Origin: Calothrix sp. C42_A2020_038
GTDB taxonomy: Bacteria > Cyanobacteriota > Cyanobacteriia > Cyanobacteriales > Nostocaceae
Direction of reading: 5' to 3'
Assembly: GCA_015272395.1 (NCBI GenBank)
Contig: JACYLQ010000035.1
Span: forward strand, 62,001-126,000
Length of the DNA: 64,000 bases
Within the stretch, counting starts at the first letter, position 1. Each line of letters opens with the position of its first letter. Made by a program: the position numbers and the translations under genes. The notes under the pieces were generated by a model. The model was not told the origin of the DNA, ran no database searches, and saw nothing but the letters and a program-made list of their open reading frames with translations. Shown here one piece after another: positions 1-9,311 of the stretch.

Positions 1-1039
1 GATTGAGTCGCCGGACAAATAAAGTTACTACTAATGCTAGTACAATACCAGCACCTAATGCACCTCCAATAGTAATTGACAACACTGGAGTCAATACTAC
101 AGAACTAGGAACAGATGCTAACATTAGCCAATCTGTTCCCTTGATACGGCGATAAGCCCAGTACATACCTCCAGATTGCAACATTCCAGCTTCTTTGTTA
201 TCAACTTGCTGCCAGATAGTTTTTAATTCGGGAATGTCCTTATAAGTTGCTAATTCCTTTGCTTTTTGTGGATTTGGTGGGTAAGCTAGTATGTTGCCTT
301 TTTTACTGAGAATAGTAAAATAGCCACCTCCCCAAGTTACAGGTGCTTTAATACTTTCAGTTAGTGCTGTAACGTTGACATCTGGTCCAAAGTAAGAAAT
401 TAAATTATTTTTGTCATCATAAACCCCTAATGCATAAGTAGTAATTGTGATACCGCTCCATTGATAAGGTTCCAACCAAATGGGACGTTTTGCCTCGATT
501 GGCAATTTATAATAATCTTGCTGCGTGTAATCTTCCAAGGAAGCTACATCCACATAACGAATACCTTTGAACGGAGATGGTAAAGCTTCACCGATTTGAT
601 TAGGAGTATTTGTATCAATAAAAAAGTAAGGTAAATATAATTTGCGCGTAGGTATAAGTTGATATGGCGCTTGAGCAATACCAATTCCTGTAGTTAATGG
701 TGAACGAAAAAGAAAACTTTCTAGTGACAACTGTCGGTAAGCTTCTGTTTCTTTGATACCCAAACGATGCATAGTTCTGACCGCTGCTGCCAAACTCATC
801 GCAGATTGTTCAGCTTTCGCAAGCTCGACTTCGACTGTTTTTACTTGAGTGCTTAAATTACCTTGAATCTCATCTTTCGCGCGTTTTTCTAGTGTTTGAT
901 AGAAAAAATAAGATATGCTGCCCAAGCCAACTAAAGCACCACTCAGGACATAGAAGAATAATCTAGAACCAATGGATTTACGTATAGGATTAATTAATGG
1001 TAATCTTTTTAAAGATGCTTTGGTGTTAATTATAGTCAT
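1..1039 (-). CDS. membrane sensor protein with double-Cache domain (C-terminus outside window)
   Basis: The reading frame is open from an ATG at 1039 to the left edge, giving 346 residues of N-terminus. It starts with a short basic segment, then a hydrophobic helix (about residues 25-48), a large extracytoplasmic domain of about 260 residues, and a second hydrophobic helix just before the edge ending in FVRRL. The spacing, the Y-x-D / YFGPD patches and the late 'RRIKGTDWLMLASVP' segment are typical of dCache_1 ligand-sensing domains. The missing part is probably HAMP followed by a kinase, cyclase or methyl-accepting module, and which one cannot be told. It lies upstream of a REC-kinase on the same strand with an 89-base gap, so the two may form one signalling unit. 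Confidence 0.8.
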   Translation of the reverse strand, partial: MTIINTKASLKRLPLINPIRKSIGSRLFFYVLSGALVGLGSISYFFYQTLEKRAKDEIQGNLSTQVKTVEVELAKAEQSAMSLAAAVRTMHRLGIKETEAYRQLSLESFLFRSPLTTGIGIAQAPYQLIPTRKLYLPYFFIDTNTPNQIGEALPSPFKGIRYVDVASLEDYTQQDYYKLPIEAKRPIWLEPYQWSGITITTYALGVYDDKNNLISYFGPDVNVTALTESIKAPVTWGGGYFTILSKKGNILAYPPNPQKAKELATYKDIPELKTIWQQVDNKEAGMLQSGGMYWAYRRIKGTDWLMLASVPSSVVLTPVLSITIGGALGAGIVLALVVTLFVRRLN

Positions 1040-1128
1040 AACAGTTCGACTAAGATTATGTCTTTGCTTTTAGTTTGCCCACAAAAGCTAAAAACATAAC
1101 ATCATACATAACATCATATTTGTTCAAA

Positions 1129-2403
1129 CTAATTAATCGGAATTTCAATAATGAACTCTGTTCCTTGTCCAAATTCAGAGTTGACTGTAATATTACCACA
1201 ATGTTTTTCCATCACAATTTGTCTTACAATTGCTAAACCCAATCCTGTTCCTTTACCAACTTGTTTAGTAGTGTATAAATAATTAAACATTTTATCTTTA
1301 ACTTCTGATATCATACCAATACCATTATCTTTAAAATAAATTAAAACTGATTTACTGTCTGCTGATAATTCTGTTTTGATATAAATCAAGTTGGAATTAA
1401 CTTCAATCTCTTGAAAAGTTAATCCGACATTACGTTCTTCTAGGGCATCGATAGCATTAGCTAATATATTCATAAATACTTGATTCATTTGCCCAGCATA
1501 ACAATTAATTTTAGGTATTTGACCATACTCTTTTATCACTTTAATTTCTGGTCTAATGTCCGAAGCTTTGAGTCGATGTTTCAAAATTAAAAGAGTGCTA
1601 TCGATACCTGTATGAATATCAAAACAAACAGGCAACTTATCATCAGAGCGAGAAAATGTTCGTAAACTTGTACTAATATCTTTAATCCGGTGAATACCTG
1701 CTTGCATTGACTCAATTACTTTTGGTAAATCTTCGCGTAAATACTCAAGCTCAATTGCATCTATTTCATTTTGAATCTCTATAAATGCTTGAGGATAGTA
1801 ATGTTGGTAACAGTCAATAAGTTTTAATAAATCTTTAATATATACTTCTGCGTGGCTAATATTATTACTAATAAAGCTAACTGGATTATTAATTTCATGG
1901 GCAATCCCCGCAACAAGTTGTCCTAGTGCTGACATTTTTTCGCTTTGAATAAGTTGGAGTTGTGATGTTTGTAGTTCAAATGCTTTTTGTTTGACTTGAT
2001 TTTCCAGGTCTTGGGTTAAGCGACGCAGTTGTAAATGAGTTTTTACCCGCGCCAGAACTTCTTTTTCCTGAAACGGTTTTGTAATATAGTCAACAGCACC
2101 TAATTCTAAAGCTTCAACTTTACTATCGGTATCCGATAAAGCAGTCATAAAAATGACCGGAATATCACAGGTTATTGAGTTAGCTTTCAGGCGCCGGCAA
2201 GTTTCAAAACCATTGATACCAGGCATCATGACATCGAGTAAAATAACATCAGGCAATCGACGTTCTACTTGTTGCAAGGCGCGTTCACCGCTAGTGGCAA
2301 TGGCAACATCAAACCCAGCGTCACTTAAAGCCTCTGAAATCACATCTAAATTTGTAGGTGTATCATCAACAATTAAAATTAATCCACTATTTTGACCAAT
2401 CAT
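1129..2403 (-). CDS. hybrid response regulator / sensor histidine kinase (REC-HisKA-HATPase)
   Basis: Soluble 424-residue kinase with the receiver first. The REC domain (1-125) has the acidic pair D13/D14, phospho-acceptor D57 in LLDVMMPG and K109 in YITKP. A coiled linker leads to the H-box GIAHEINNP with H169, followed by an N-box (FMNILANAIDAL), G1 (DNGIGM) and G2 (GKGTGLGLAI). It should phosphorylate itself and pass phosphate to a partner regulator; the partner is not visible. The ATG at 2403 is preferred because a GGAG sits 8 bases upstream; an in-frame TTG further out would place that GGAG inside the gene. This REC-first, HisKA-second design is common in cyanobacteria. Confidence 0.92.
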   Translation of the reverse strand: MIGQNSGLILIVDDTPTNLDVISEALSDAGFDVAIATSGERALQQVERRLPDVILLDVMMPGINGFETCRRLKANSITCDIPVIFMTALSDTDSKVEALELGAVDYITKPFQEKEVLARVKTHLQLRRLTQDLENQVKQKAFELQTSQLQLIQSEKMSALGQLVAGIAHEINNPVSFISNNISHAEVYIKDLLKLIDCYQHYYPQAFIEIQNEIDAIELEYLREDLPKVIESMQAGIHRIKDISTSLRTFSRSDDKLPVCFDIHTGIDSTLLILKHRLKASDIRPEIKVIKEYGQIPKINCYAGQMNQVFMNILANAIDALEERNVGLTFQEIEVNSNLIYIKTELSADSKSVLIYFKDNGIGMISEVKDKMFNYLYTTKQVGKGTGLGLAIVRQIVMEKHCGNITVNSEFGQGTEFIIEIPIN

Positions 2404-2435
2404 TGCCAAAACTCCAAACAACTAATCTAAACAAT

Positions 2436-2464
2436 AAAAAAATCCCGGTTCAACTTGTCCGGGA
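2436..2464 (-). terminator. intrinsic terminator/attenuator in the leader of the REC-kinase gene
   Basis: On the minus strand TCCCGG, a 10-base loop, then CCGGGA is followed directly by seven T residues, the classic rho-independent layout. It sits 33 bases upstream of the kinase start codon rather than after a gene, so it either ends a short leader/small RNA coming from the right or acts as an attenuator. Confidence 0.7.
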
Positions 2465-2957
2465 ACATTCTGGTAACAAAAGATGGTGGGCAGGTAGCTT
2501 TTTGAAAGTATTCGGATGTTTGGCTGACAACTCCTAAGTCCCAAAATTTTTTCCGTTGATAAAGCTTCTTATTTACTTTAGTCGCAAAGATTACATTCAT
2601 ATTCCACTTTCTATGTCTAGCTTCTACTTATAGTTTGCCCACCCAAGGAGCAATACTAACAACTTGCCAACATCCCAGTGGTCTGTGTCATTAATTTTGG
2701 GGTCTTTTAGAACAAAAGTACCTTTTGAGTGCATTTTGCGGGGCTTGCGATGCCTGCTCCACAAGAGTTTTTCTCTGACCGTATGAAATTTCCCTGCCAA
2801 GCCTTATGGCCTGTAGACGCTCTATATAAATTCTTGATTTTAAAAATATTTCTTATGAGTGATTATACTGACATTAATTTAGTTAAGATGAGGTTATGAA
2901 AATAATATCTTTTGGTTAAACTAGTTAATTTTAGCTATATTTGGTTGAGGCAGGTTC
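2465..2957. other. non-coding stretch
   Basis: About 490 bases with no convincing reading frame on either strand. It is AT-rich near 2860-2940. The phrase TAGTTTGCCCAC occurs both here (about 2632) and at about 1071, downstream of the kinase gene, so the REC-kinase is loosely flanked by a short direct repeat. No RNA family was recognised. Confidence 0.5.
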
Positions 2958-3161
2958 TTGAATAACTCAAAAATTCCACAGGTCGGAGACAAGGTTTTAG
3001 TTCTAAATCCAGCTTACGCAGCAGGAAGTGTTGGTATTATTCGTGCTGAAGAGATTTTATCCGACGGTAAACCCAGTGGTAATTGGATAATTGAAGTGAT
3101 TTCACACGATGTTGTACTATCTCTCACAGAAAATGAGTTCAAAATTATTAACAAAGAGTAG
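2958..3161 (+). CDS. small conserved cyanobacterial protein, KOW-like
   Basis: 67 residues starting at a TTG, with GAGG 7 bases upstream supporting that start. The N-terminal half reads 'GDKVLVLNPAYAAGSVGII', resembling a KOW/SH3-like beta strand pair (V-x-V-x-N...G-x-x-G-x-I). There is no signal peptide or membrane segment. Function is unknown; homologues are small stand-alone cyanobacterial proteins. It points towards a short minus-strand gene. Confidence 0.6.
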   Translation: MNNSKIPQVGDKVLVLNPAYAAGSVGIIRAEEILSDGKPSGNWIIEVISHDVVLSLTENEFKIINKE

Positions 3162-3201
3162 TATTAATATATATTGAGATTTTTTATTTTAGATATATTG
3201 C

Positions 3202-3492
3202 TTAAACATCTGAAGCATCTTTTGGCGCCTCATTACCGATACTTAACTCTTTCTTACTGCGTTTCAACTGCTTCCACAGCGTTTCAACTTGATTGAATGC
3301 ATCATCTGGCGCTATTTTACCTGATGTTTCCAGCGCGCTAATATAGCTGACTTTTTGAGCAAATTCTTGAAGATTGGCATTAAATATCAAGTTTTTTGGC
3401 TGAAACTCACCATAGTAGCGACTGCGAGGAAAAATAAACTTGTTTTTATCTTGCTGATCTGAATTTACCACTTGATTCGACCCTGCACACAC
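3202..3492 (-). CDS. DUF7219-like cyanobacterial protein
   Basis: 96 residues with a GTG start. The core, from 'FPRSRYYGEF' through 'NANLQEFAQKVSYISALE' to 'LWKQLKRSKKELSI', matches my memory of a small cyanobacterial family of unknown function annotated DUF7219. It is charged, soluble and probably helical. The first 18 residues look unconserved, so the exact start is uncertain. It is transcribed away from ycf46, with about 210 bases between the two that must hold both promoters. Confidence 0.6.
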   Translation of the reverse strand: MCAGSNQVVNSDQQDKNKFIFPRSRYYGEFQPKNLIFNANLQEFAQKVSYISALETSGKIAPDDAFNQVETLWKQLKRSKKELSIGNEAPKDASDV

Positions 3493-3702
3493 TTGTACAA
3501 TTACTATTTAACCAGTAACTTATCTGCACGCGAATATATCTAGAGATGTATTTTGCTTTAACCTAGAATAGATTTTTTTGGCAATTTTTGCAAAAATATA
3601 TAGTATTGACTTGACTGGATAGTTGTTAGGAGCGATACAAAGTCTGACAATAGTAAACGATAAACAAACTAACAACTAACAAGCAAGCCATCAAAAACTT
3701 TT

Positions 3703-5217
3703 ATGACTTTCCGCGATGAATTCAAGCTGTTGCTGCGTGCGCGTTACCCTTTAATTTACATTCCCACTTATGAAGAGGAACGTGTTGAAGCATTAATTTG
3801 GGAAGAATCTGTACAGTTAGGAAATCGTCCTACATATACGTGGGATTTTGTGGATGGATATCAAGGAAACCCTAATGATGCGGGTTTTGCAAAGCGTAAC
3901 CCCCTACAAGCTTTAGAATTTATAGAAAAATTGCCAGCAACCGCACCAGCAGTATTTATACTGCGTGATTACCATCGATTTTTGGAAGATGTCGCAATTG
4001 CTCGTAAACTCCGTAATTTAGGGCGCCTGTTAAAATCACAACCAAAAAATGTAGTCATATTATCACCACGTATCGCGATTCCCGATGATTTAACGGAAGT
4101 TCTGACTGTAGTAGAATTTCCTTTACCAAGTGGGGGAGATATTAAAATTGAAGTAGAAAGATTACTGCAAGCAACTAATAATTCGTTACCGAGTAAGGTG
4201 CTAGACGATTTGGTACGTTCGTGTCAAGGTTTGAGCATGGAGCGGATTCGACGGGTTTTAGCAAAAGCCATAGCAACTCATGGCGAATTACGACCTGAAG
4301 ATGTTGATTTGATACTGGAAGAAAAACGTCAAACTATCCGTCAAACTCAAATTCTCGATTTTATTCCCGCAACCGAACAAATTTCCGATATCGGTGGGCT
4401 AGATTGTCTTAAAGATTGGTTAATTCGACGTGGTGGTTCATTTACTGAACGTGCCCGTCAGTACGGTTTACCGCACCCACGCGGTCTATTACTTGTTGGT
4501 ATTCAAGGAACTGGTAAATCTTTGACCGCAAAAGCGATAGCTCATTACTGGCATTTGCCATTACTGCGTCTTGATGTCGGACGCTTATTTGCTGGTTTGG
4601 TCGGTGAATCAGAATCGCGTACTCGTCAAATGATACAGGTTGCTGAAGCGCTGGCGCCTTGTATATTATGGATAGACGAGATAGACAAAGCCTTTTCTGG
4701 ACTTGGTAGCAAAGGCGATGCTGGAACTACGAGTAGGGTTTTTGGTACATTTATTACATGGCTCGCAGAAAAGTCATCACCTGTGTTTGTTGTTGCTACT
4801 GCTAATGATATTCAGTCGCTGCCACCAGAACTGCTAAGAAAAGGGCGGTTTGATGAGATATTCTTTGTGGGATTGCCCAGTCAAGATGAGCGCAAGGCAA
4901 TTTTTGATGTGCATTTAACGCGCTTGCGTCCTCACAATTTAAAAAGTTATGATATCGAGCGGTTAGCTTATGAAACGCCTGATTTCTCAGGTGCTGAAAT
5001 TGAGCAAACATTGATTGAAGCGATGCACATTGGATTTAGCCAAAACCGGGATTTTACAACCGATGATATCCTAGAAGCTGCCAGCCAAATCATACCTCTT
5101 GCTCGCACAGCCCAAGAGCAAATCCAAAAACTACAAGAGTGGGCAGCTTCGGGACGGGCAAGACTTGCATCAAAGCAAAGTGGTTTAAGTGATGTTTGGC
5201 GCCAAGCTAATACCTAA
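3703..5217 (+). CDS. ycf46: Ycf46-type AAA+ ATPase
   Basis: 504 residues, the usual size for the Ycf46 family of cyanobacteria and algal plastids. The N-terminal half (from 'FRDEFKLLLRARYPLIYI') is the family-specific domain, followed by a classic AAA+ module: Walker A GIQGTGKS near residue 266, Walker B CILWIDEIDKA near 320, then sensor and arginine-finger segments (ELLRKGRFDE). In Synechocystis, Ycf46 has been linked to control of inorganic carbon and glucose use and to photosynthesis; the biochemical target is not settled. An SH3-domain gene starts 38 bases downstream and is probably co-transcribed. Confidence 0.93.
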   Translation: MTFRDEFKLLLRARYPLIYIPTYEEERVEALIWEESVQLGNRPTYTWDFVDGYQGNPNDAGFAKRNPLQALEFIEKLPATAPAVFILRDYHRFLEDVAIARKLRNLGRLLKSQPKNVVILSPRIAIPDDLTEVLTVVEFPLPSGGDIKIEVERLLQATNNSLPSKVLDDLVRSCQGLSMERIRRVLAKAIATHGELRPEDVDLILEEKRQTIRQTQILDFIPATEQISDIGGLDCLKDWLIRRGGSFTERARQYGLPHPRGLLLVGIQGTGKSLTAKAIAHYWHLPLLRLDVGRLFAGLVGESESRTRQMIQVAEALAPCILWIDEIDKAFSGLGSKGDAGTTSRVFGTFITWLAEKSSPVFVVATANDIQSLPPELLRKGRFDEIFFVGLPSQDERKAIFDVHLTRLRPHNLKSYDIERLAYETPDFSGAEIEQTLIEAMHIGFSQNRDFTTDDILEAASQIIPLARTAQEQIQKLQEWAASGRARLASKQSGLSDVWRQANT

Positions 5218-5255
5218 ACAATTGACTACTAACCATTAAATACCAAAAGTTAAAT

Positions 5256-5795
5256 ATGGTTTTAAATTTATTTAAGTATCTGTTGGGATTTGTTTTAGCA
5301 ATTGCGATTCTAGTTGGTAGTGGTGTTGCTACTACTTTGTATTTTATAAATCAAACTTCTAGAATTCCTCCCAAGCCAATTTATGCTAATGATGACCCAA
5401 AAGTACGCGCAAGTGCTGGTTTAAGTACCAGACCTCAAGACTCGAAAACTCCAAGTGCGGCAAAATCACCTGTCGCCAAAGAAGATAAAGTCGTAAGTGT
5501 AACTGTTCCTAAACCGACTCCATCCATTACTGCTGAAGCAACACCAAAACCCACCATTACTGATGAACCGCCAAAACTTCCACCAGGCGCTTACAATGCT
5601 CGTGTAACATGGAGCCAGGGTTTGAGTTTACGCTCACAACCGAATACTGATGCGGAGCGTGTTGGTGGTGTTGGTTTTAATGAAAAAGTGATTGTGATAG
5701 AAGAAAGTCAGGATAAAGTTTGGCAAAAAGTTCGTATCGAAAGTACTAACCAAGAAGGTTGGGTTAAGGCTGGTAACACAAAGAAAGATGAATAA
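5256..5795 (+). CDS. membrane-anchored SH3-domain (SH3b) protein
   Basis: 179 residues. One hydrophobic helix at the N-terminus (about 7-32) anchors the protein or acts as signal, then a low-complexity linker rich in P, K, T and A (35-110), then an SH3b domain (about 112-175: ARVTWSQGLSLRSQPN ... EGWVKAG). This design puts a ligand-binding domain, usually for peptidoglycan or peptide, in the periplasm. Co-directional with ycf46; a 32-bp palindrome follows the stop. Confidence 0.85.
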   Translation: MVLNLFKYLLGFVLAIAILVGSGVATTLYFINQTSRIPPKPIYANDDPKVRASAGLSTRPQDSKTPSAAKSPVAKEDKVVSVTVPKPTPSITAEATPKPTITDEPPKLPPGAYNARVTWSQGLSLRSQPNTDAERVGGVGFNEKVIVIEESQDKVWQKVRIESTNQEGWVKAGNTKKDE

Positions 5796-5798
5796 TAG

Positions 5799-5830
5799 AT
5801 TTTGGATTTGTCGCGCGACAAATCCAAAAT
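5799..5830. repeat. perfect 32-bp palindrome between convergent genes
   Basis: ATTTTGGATTTGTCGC followed by its exact reverse complement. It begins 4 bases after the SH3 gene stop and ends 6 bases before the yceD stop, so it can fold on either transcript and may end both. Related half-copies occur at 40960-40990 and 63840-63865. Confidence 0.85.
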
Positions 5831-5836
5831 ACCAAA

Positions 5837-6352
5837 TTAATTTGGTAATTGTTTCTTAAGTGCTTCTAAAGAAGCCCAGCGCTTATCGATAAGAGGGTTT
5901 TCAGAATTTGTATTAGCAGTACCATTTGTTTGAATTCCCTCACAATTGGTATCGCATAACTGTCGATGGGGTATTTCCAAGCACATCTGCTCGTAAAGCC
6001 ACTCACTTGGATAAAAATTTCCTTGGGGTAACAAAGACTCAACTAGATCTTCAACTGCAACCTCGCGCTCTAAAGGTAAATCATCGAATTGATTAGCAGC
6101 TTCATCTAACCAAATTATCTCACTAGTATCAACCATTAAACGGTGATTATACTGCTTCAAACAGCGGCAACAGGTACAAGTTACAATTGCCTCTGCCCTA
6201 GCAGAGACTTCTAGATAGTTTCCGCAATGACGAACGCGAACTATGCCACGTACGGGTGTGAGTGTATCTAAACCGGGCAGAAACTCTTGAACCTGAATTT
6301 CCTCTGTCCGCTCCGGCGCCTGAAGTAGCTGCGGAATATAAATTGCGTCCAT
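5837..6352 (-). CDS. yceD: YceD/DUF177 family protein
   Basis: 171 residues. It carries the family signature: a CxxC-type metal site (VTCTCCRCLKQY), an acidic middle (LPLEREVAVEDLVESLLPQ) and a late C-x-x-x-C (LCDTNCEGI). DUF177 proteins are tied to 23S rRNA accumulation or ribosome assembly in bacteria and plastids, and elsewhere are often next to rpmF. Here it is the last gene of the rpmH-rnpA-PH-yidC-khpB run, 203 bases after khpB, which fits a translation/membrane-biogenesis unit. Confidence 0.9.
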   Translation of the reverse strand: MDAIYIPQLLQAPERTEEIQVQEFLPGLDTLTPVRGIVRVRHCGNYLEVSARAEAIVTCTCCRCLKQYNHRLMVDTSEIIWLDEAANQFDDLPLEREVAVEDLVESLLPQGNFYPSEWLYEQMCLEIPHRQLCDTNCEGIQTNGTANTNSENPLIDKRWASLEALKKQLPN

Positions 6353-6501
6353 AGGATTTGTGAGACATCCTCACTCAAAACAAGTTAGCGATATTATCAA
6401 CACAATCAGATTTTGTTGATAGTACATTCTTTAGTTTAACGGTTATCTTATATATTTCTAAAACTTATTAATCTTAATTTTCGTGATAATTTTATTTTAA
6501 T

Positions 6502-6543
6502 TTCTTCGTCATTTGCCTTGTAGGGCAAATGACACGCGAAGAA
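6502..6543. repeat. long imperfect hairpin between khpB and yceD
   Basis: GTCATTTGCC and GGCAAATGAC pair around a 6-base loop, and TTCTTCG / CGAAGAA extends the stem after a small bulge. It lies just past the khpB stop on the minus strand. No T run follows, so it is more likely an RNA-stabilising or processing hairpin than a strong terminator. Confidence 0.65.
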
Positions 6544-6555
6544 AAATGAGAAACA

Positions 6556-7059
6556 TTAATCCATTGCTGGACGTACAACAAGATGACGATGAGGTTCTTT
6601 ACCTCTGCTAAATGTTTCTAAGTCGTTATAATCCTTCAAGAAAGTGTGAACTTGGCGCCGTTCAGCGGAACTCAAGGACTTGATTTCGATTTCATTACCA
6701 GACGCGCGTGCTGCTAAAGCAGCATTTTCTGCTAATGTTCGTATTTCGGCTTGGCGCTTAACGCGGTAGCCGTTTAACTCAATAGTATACGAAGCTTGTT
6801 CGTCAGGTGGTTGGTTGAGATTGAGAATTGAATTTGCTAAATACTGAATAGCATCGAGTACCGAACCGTTACTGCCAATCAACACGCTGATTTGCTCTGG
6901 TGATAAATTCGCTTCATCAATTGTCAACCAGTAGCTCTCACCCTCATCGTTGTCCAGAGGTACATCTTCCTCCGAACCCTCAACTGTTACAGATAGTCCT
7001 GCCTTCTGTAACAGTTGTGTCAACCACTTTTGACCTCTTGCAATTGAACTATCAGCCAT
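6556..7059 (-). CDS. khpB: KhpB/Jag-type RNA-binding protein (KH + R3H)
   Basis: 167 residues from the ATG at 7059, two bases after the yidC stop; an in-frame TTG slightly upstream would overlap yidC and is less likely. The KH-like domain contains 'VLIGSNGSVLDAIQYLANSIL', where the usual GKxG becomes GSNG, and the C-terminal R3H motif region is 'SSAERRQVHTFLKD ... SRGKEPHRHLVVRP'. The N-terminal Jag_N region is short, as in cyanobacteria. It binds RNA and typically sits beside yidC in a conserved cluster. Confidence 0.92.
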   Translation of the reverse strand: MADSSIARGQKWLTQLLQKAGLSVTVEGSEEDVPLDNDEGESYWLTIDEANLSPEQISVLIGSNGSVLDAIQYLANSILNLNQPPDEQASYTIELNGYRVKRQAEIRTLAENAALAARASGNEIEIKSLSSAERRQVHTFLKDYNDLETFSRGKEPHRHLVVRPAMD

Positions 7060-7061
7060 TA

Positions 7062-8204
7062 TCAATTTGTAGCTTTTTTCTTAGAACTTTTCGGCTCAAA
7101 TGGTATACTTTTTTTCTCAGATTGTACTTCCTTTTCTTGAGAATCTACTATTTTTTGTAGTTCTTCAGGTAAAGGTTCACGTGAGAGAATATAAGTTTGT
7201 AAAGTTTGGAAAATATTACCAATCACCATGTACATCAATACCCCAGCAGGTAGTGGGAAGAACAAAAACATACCCGAAAAAATAACAGGGGTAATTTTGT
7301 TGACAGTATCTTGCTGAGGGTTAGCATTTGTCGAGTTTTGTCCCGAAAGTACTTGGCTGACGTATAAACTAATACCAAACAATACAACCATTGTGACAAT
7401 ATCCCAATGGACAGTACCATCTGGATCAATGGCTCCAACCCTACCCAAAGCATCAATAAACAAGAAACCTTTATTAGATGCCAAGCCAGGAATACTACCT
7501 TGAATTGTAACATCTCCGCTTTGTAAAGCTTCGATATTTCCTTGAGCGTCTATTTTAACTCGCTCTTCACCTTTAGTAATTTTCCATTCTGGAACTAGCT
7601 GGGTTTCGGGATGTTCTTTCAGAATTTCTTGGAATGGCTTTCCATCAATTGTTTGATACTCTATCTTGGTTTTTTCGCCAACTGCCAATTTATTTCCACT
7701 AGGAAGGATGGCTGTCACCTTGACATGCTCACCATCAGCAACGTAAATATTTTGGGGTGATGTCGCAAAAGCTTGGGGTTGAATTCGTTCAATTTGTTCT
7801 GCTGGGAAGACTTGCAAATTTACGGTGTAGTTGACAGAAGCAAACGGTGAACCACGTAATGTTGCAAATAAAGCCAGGAGTACTGGCATTTGTATCAAGA
7901 GTGGTAAGCAACCTGCTAAAGGGTTGCCAAACTCTTGCTGCGCCTTCATCATCTCTTCTTGTTGCTTTTGCGGGTCGTCCTTGAACCGCTCTTTGACTTC
8001 TTGCATCCGCTTTTGCATTAACGGTTGCACAATCCGCATTCGGCGCATATTGCGAATTGAACCAGCACTAAGAGGGTAGAGCGCAAACCGCACTACCAGT
8101 GTCAATGCCACAATTGCCAATCCATAGCTGGGTACAATGCTGTAGAACAAGTCTATGATTGGCAGCATCACATTGTTCGAGAGGAACCCGATACCAAAAT
8201 CCAT
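7062..8204 (-). CDS. yidC: membrane protein insertase YidC/Oxa1
   Basis: 380 residues with the YidC/Oxa1 core: an early hydrophobic helix, the charged cytoplasmic hairpin ([23 protein letters not shown], described by its basic and methionine-rich character), then '[19 protein letters not shown]', two further hydrophobic blocks and a charged tail of K/E/S residues. A long periplasmic-type insert of about 150 residues lies between the second and third membrane segments, as in cyanobacterial versions. It inserts thylakoid and plasma-membrane proteins with or without SecYEG. The stop is two bases from khpB, so the two are translationally linked. Confidence 0.95.
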   Translation of the reverse strand: MDFGIGFLSNNVMLPIIDLFYSIVPSYGLAIVALTLVVRFALYPLSAGSIRNMRRMRIVQPLMQKRMQEVKERFKDDPQKQQEEMMKAQQEFGNPLAGCLPLLIQMPVLLALFATLRGSPFASVNYTVNLQVFPAEQIERIQPQAFATSPQNIYVADGEHVKVTAILPSGNKLAVGEKTKIEYQTIDGKPFQEILKEHPETQLVPEWKITKGEERVKIDAQGNIEALQSGDVTIQGSIPGLASNKGFLFIDALGRVGAIDPDGTVHWDIVTMVVLFGISLYVSQVLSGQNSTNANPQQDTVNKITPVIFSGMFLFFPLPAGVLMYMVIGNIFQTLQTYILSREPLPEELQKIVDSQEKEVQSEKKSIPFEPKSSKKKATN

Positions 8205-8302
8205 TATTCTGAATTCAACCTGAGGTATTGTTATGTGTCTTAATCTAATTTATCGCTCAATCTCGTTCCCTAGGAACTACGGATAGCCGCACAGTTTTTC
8301 AG

Positions 8303-8339
8303 TTAGGAGTTAGGAGTCAACATAACTCCTAACTCCTAA
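8303..8339. repeat. TTAGGAGT tandem inverted repeat
   Basis: Two tandem TTAGGAGT units face two ACTCCTAA units across a short spacer, giving a stem of about 15 bp in the gap between the PH-domain gene and yidC. The unit ACTCCTAACT also appears near 12,765-12,795 and 52,543, so it is a dispersed intergenic repeat. Confidence 0.75.
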
Positions 8340-8342
8340 TTA

Positions 8343-8732
8343 TTACTTCTGTACACCTACCATTCCCGGATTTTTAGCGGCAATACGTTCGTAAATATAG
8401 TCATAAATCTCACGAAATTTTGGTATTGCCCGCAACTCTAAACGAGAACCATTTCTCATGGTTACTACCATGTCTCCCCACAGACCAATGCCACGTGGGA
8501 CTTTAACTACTTTAACTATTTCTGAATAGATTATGTCAGTGCGGTCGCGTCCCATCCATCCACCAGTCACCGAGATGCGACGGTCAGTAATGCGAAATCG
8601 CAGCCACAATGCTCTAACAATTGCTCCAATCGTCAAAGGCAAACCAACAACGGTAAAACCTATCAGTATGTTTATTATCAAGTCCCCAATGTGAGGACCA
8701 CCTTCAAAGTATACTTCTTCACGAATTCCCAT
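8343..8732 (-). CDS. PH-domain (bPH2-like) membrane protein
   Basis: 129 residues. Two hydrophobic segments in the first half (LIINILIGFTVVGLPLTIGAIV) precede a small PH-like fold ('YSEIVKVVKVPRGIGLWGDMVVTMRNG'). This protein conserved between rnpA and yidC is typical of cyanobacteria; its biochemical role is unknown. The start at 8732 is backed by GAGGTG 5 bases upstream and overlaps the end of rnpA by 14 bases, so the two are coupled. Confidence 0.8.
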   Translation of the reverse strand: MGIREEVYFEGGPHIGDLIINILIGFTVVGLPLTIGAIVRALWLRFRITDRRISVTGGWMGRDRTDIIYSEIVKVVKVPRGIGLWGDMVVTMRNGSRLELRAIPKFREIYDYIYERIAAKNPGMVGVQK

Positions 8733-9153
8733 TGAACACCTCGGCTTGTACCAACAACTGCTCTAATTCTTGCAGAAATTGTTGGGTTACGCACTCATGT
8801 TGTGCTGCATTTGGCTTGACAACTATTACTAACCGCCATCCTGGTGACAATTGCGGCAATAGTTGATGCAAAGCTGCTGCAATCTTACGCTTGATGCGAT
8901 TACGAACTACTGCCCGTTTACTAACTTTCGTGCTAACTGAAATACCAATTCGCGTTGGTAAATGTTCGGACTTTTCGCCTGAATTTACTTGTTTAGTGGC
9001 AGTATCAACGCAAGCCGAAAGGTTGATCTCTTTGGAAGGTGACGGTCGTAAGGCTCTTAGTGTTAAGTAAGAACCGTGACGACTGATTCCTTCCCGAAAG
9101 ACTGTCTGAAAATCTTGGCGGGATTTAAGACGGTGTAATGAAGGCAAAGCCAC
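8719..9153 (-). CDS. rnpA: ribonuclease P protein component
   Basis: 144 residues with a GTG start 23 bases after rpmH. The RNP signature KRAVVRNRIKRKI is present, together with the N-terminal 'LPSLHRLKSRQDFQTVFREG'. It binds RNase P RNA for tRNA 5' maturation. An insert of about 25 residues between the first strand and the RNR helix makes it a little longer than the usual 115-130. Confidence 0.95.
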   Translation of the reverse strand: MALPSLHRLKSRQDFQTVFREGISRHGSYLTLRALRPSPSKEINLSACVDTATKQVNSGEKSEHLPTRIGISVSTKVSKRAVVRNRIKRKIAAALHQLLPQLSPGWRLVIVVKPNAAQHECVTQQFLQELEQLLVQAEVFNGNS

Positions 9154-9176
9154 GATGCAATAAAATACTTGCCTGT

Positions 9177-9311
9177 CTAAACGCTTAAACGGTAACGCCC
9201 TTTTTTGCGCCGTGCTTTAATCACATTTCTTCCATCAGGTGTCCGCATCCGCGCTCTAAATCCAGACGTTCTCTTTCTTTTGCGATTAGTTCCTTCTAGG
9301 GTTCTTTTCAT
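9177..9311 (-). CDS. rpmH: 50S ribosomal protein L34
   Basis: 44 residues, highly basic, from [15 protein letters not shown] to KKGRYRLSV. The L34 signature '[14 protein letters not shown]' is intact. First gene of the rpmH-rnpA-PH-yidC-khpB-yceD run, so the main promoter should lie to its right. Confidence 0.96.
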   Translation of the reverse strand: MKRTLEGTNRKRKRTSGFRARMRTPDGRNVIKARRKKGRYRLSV

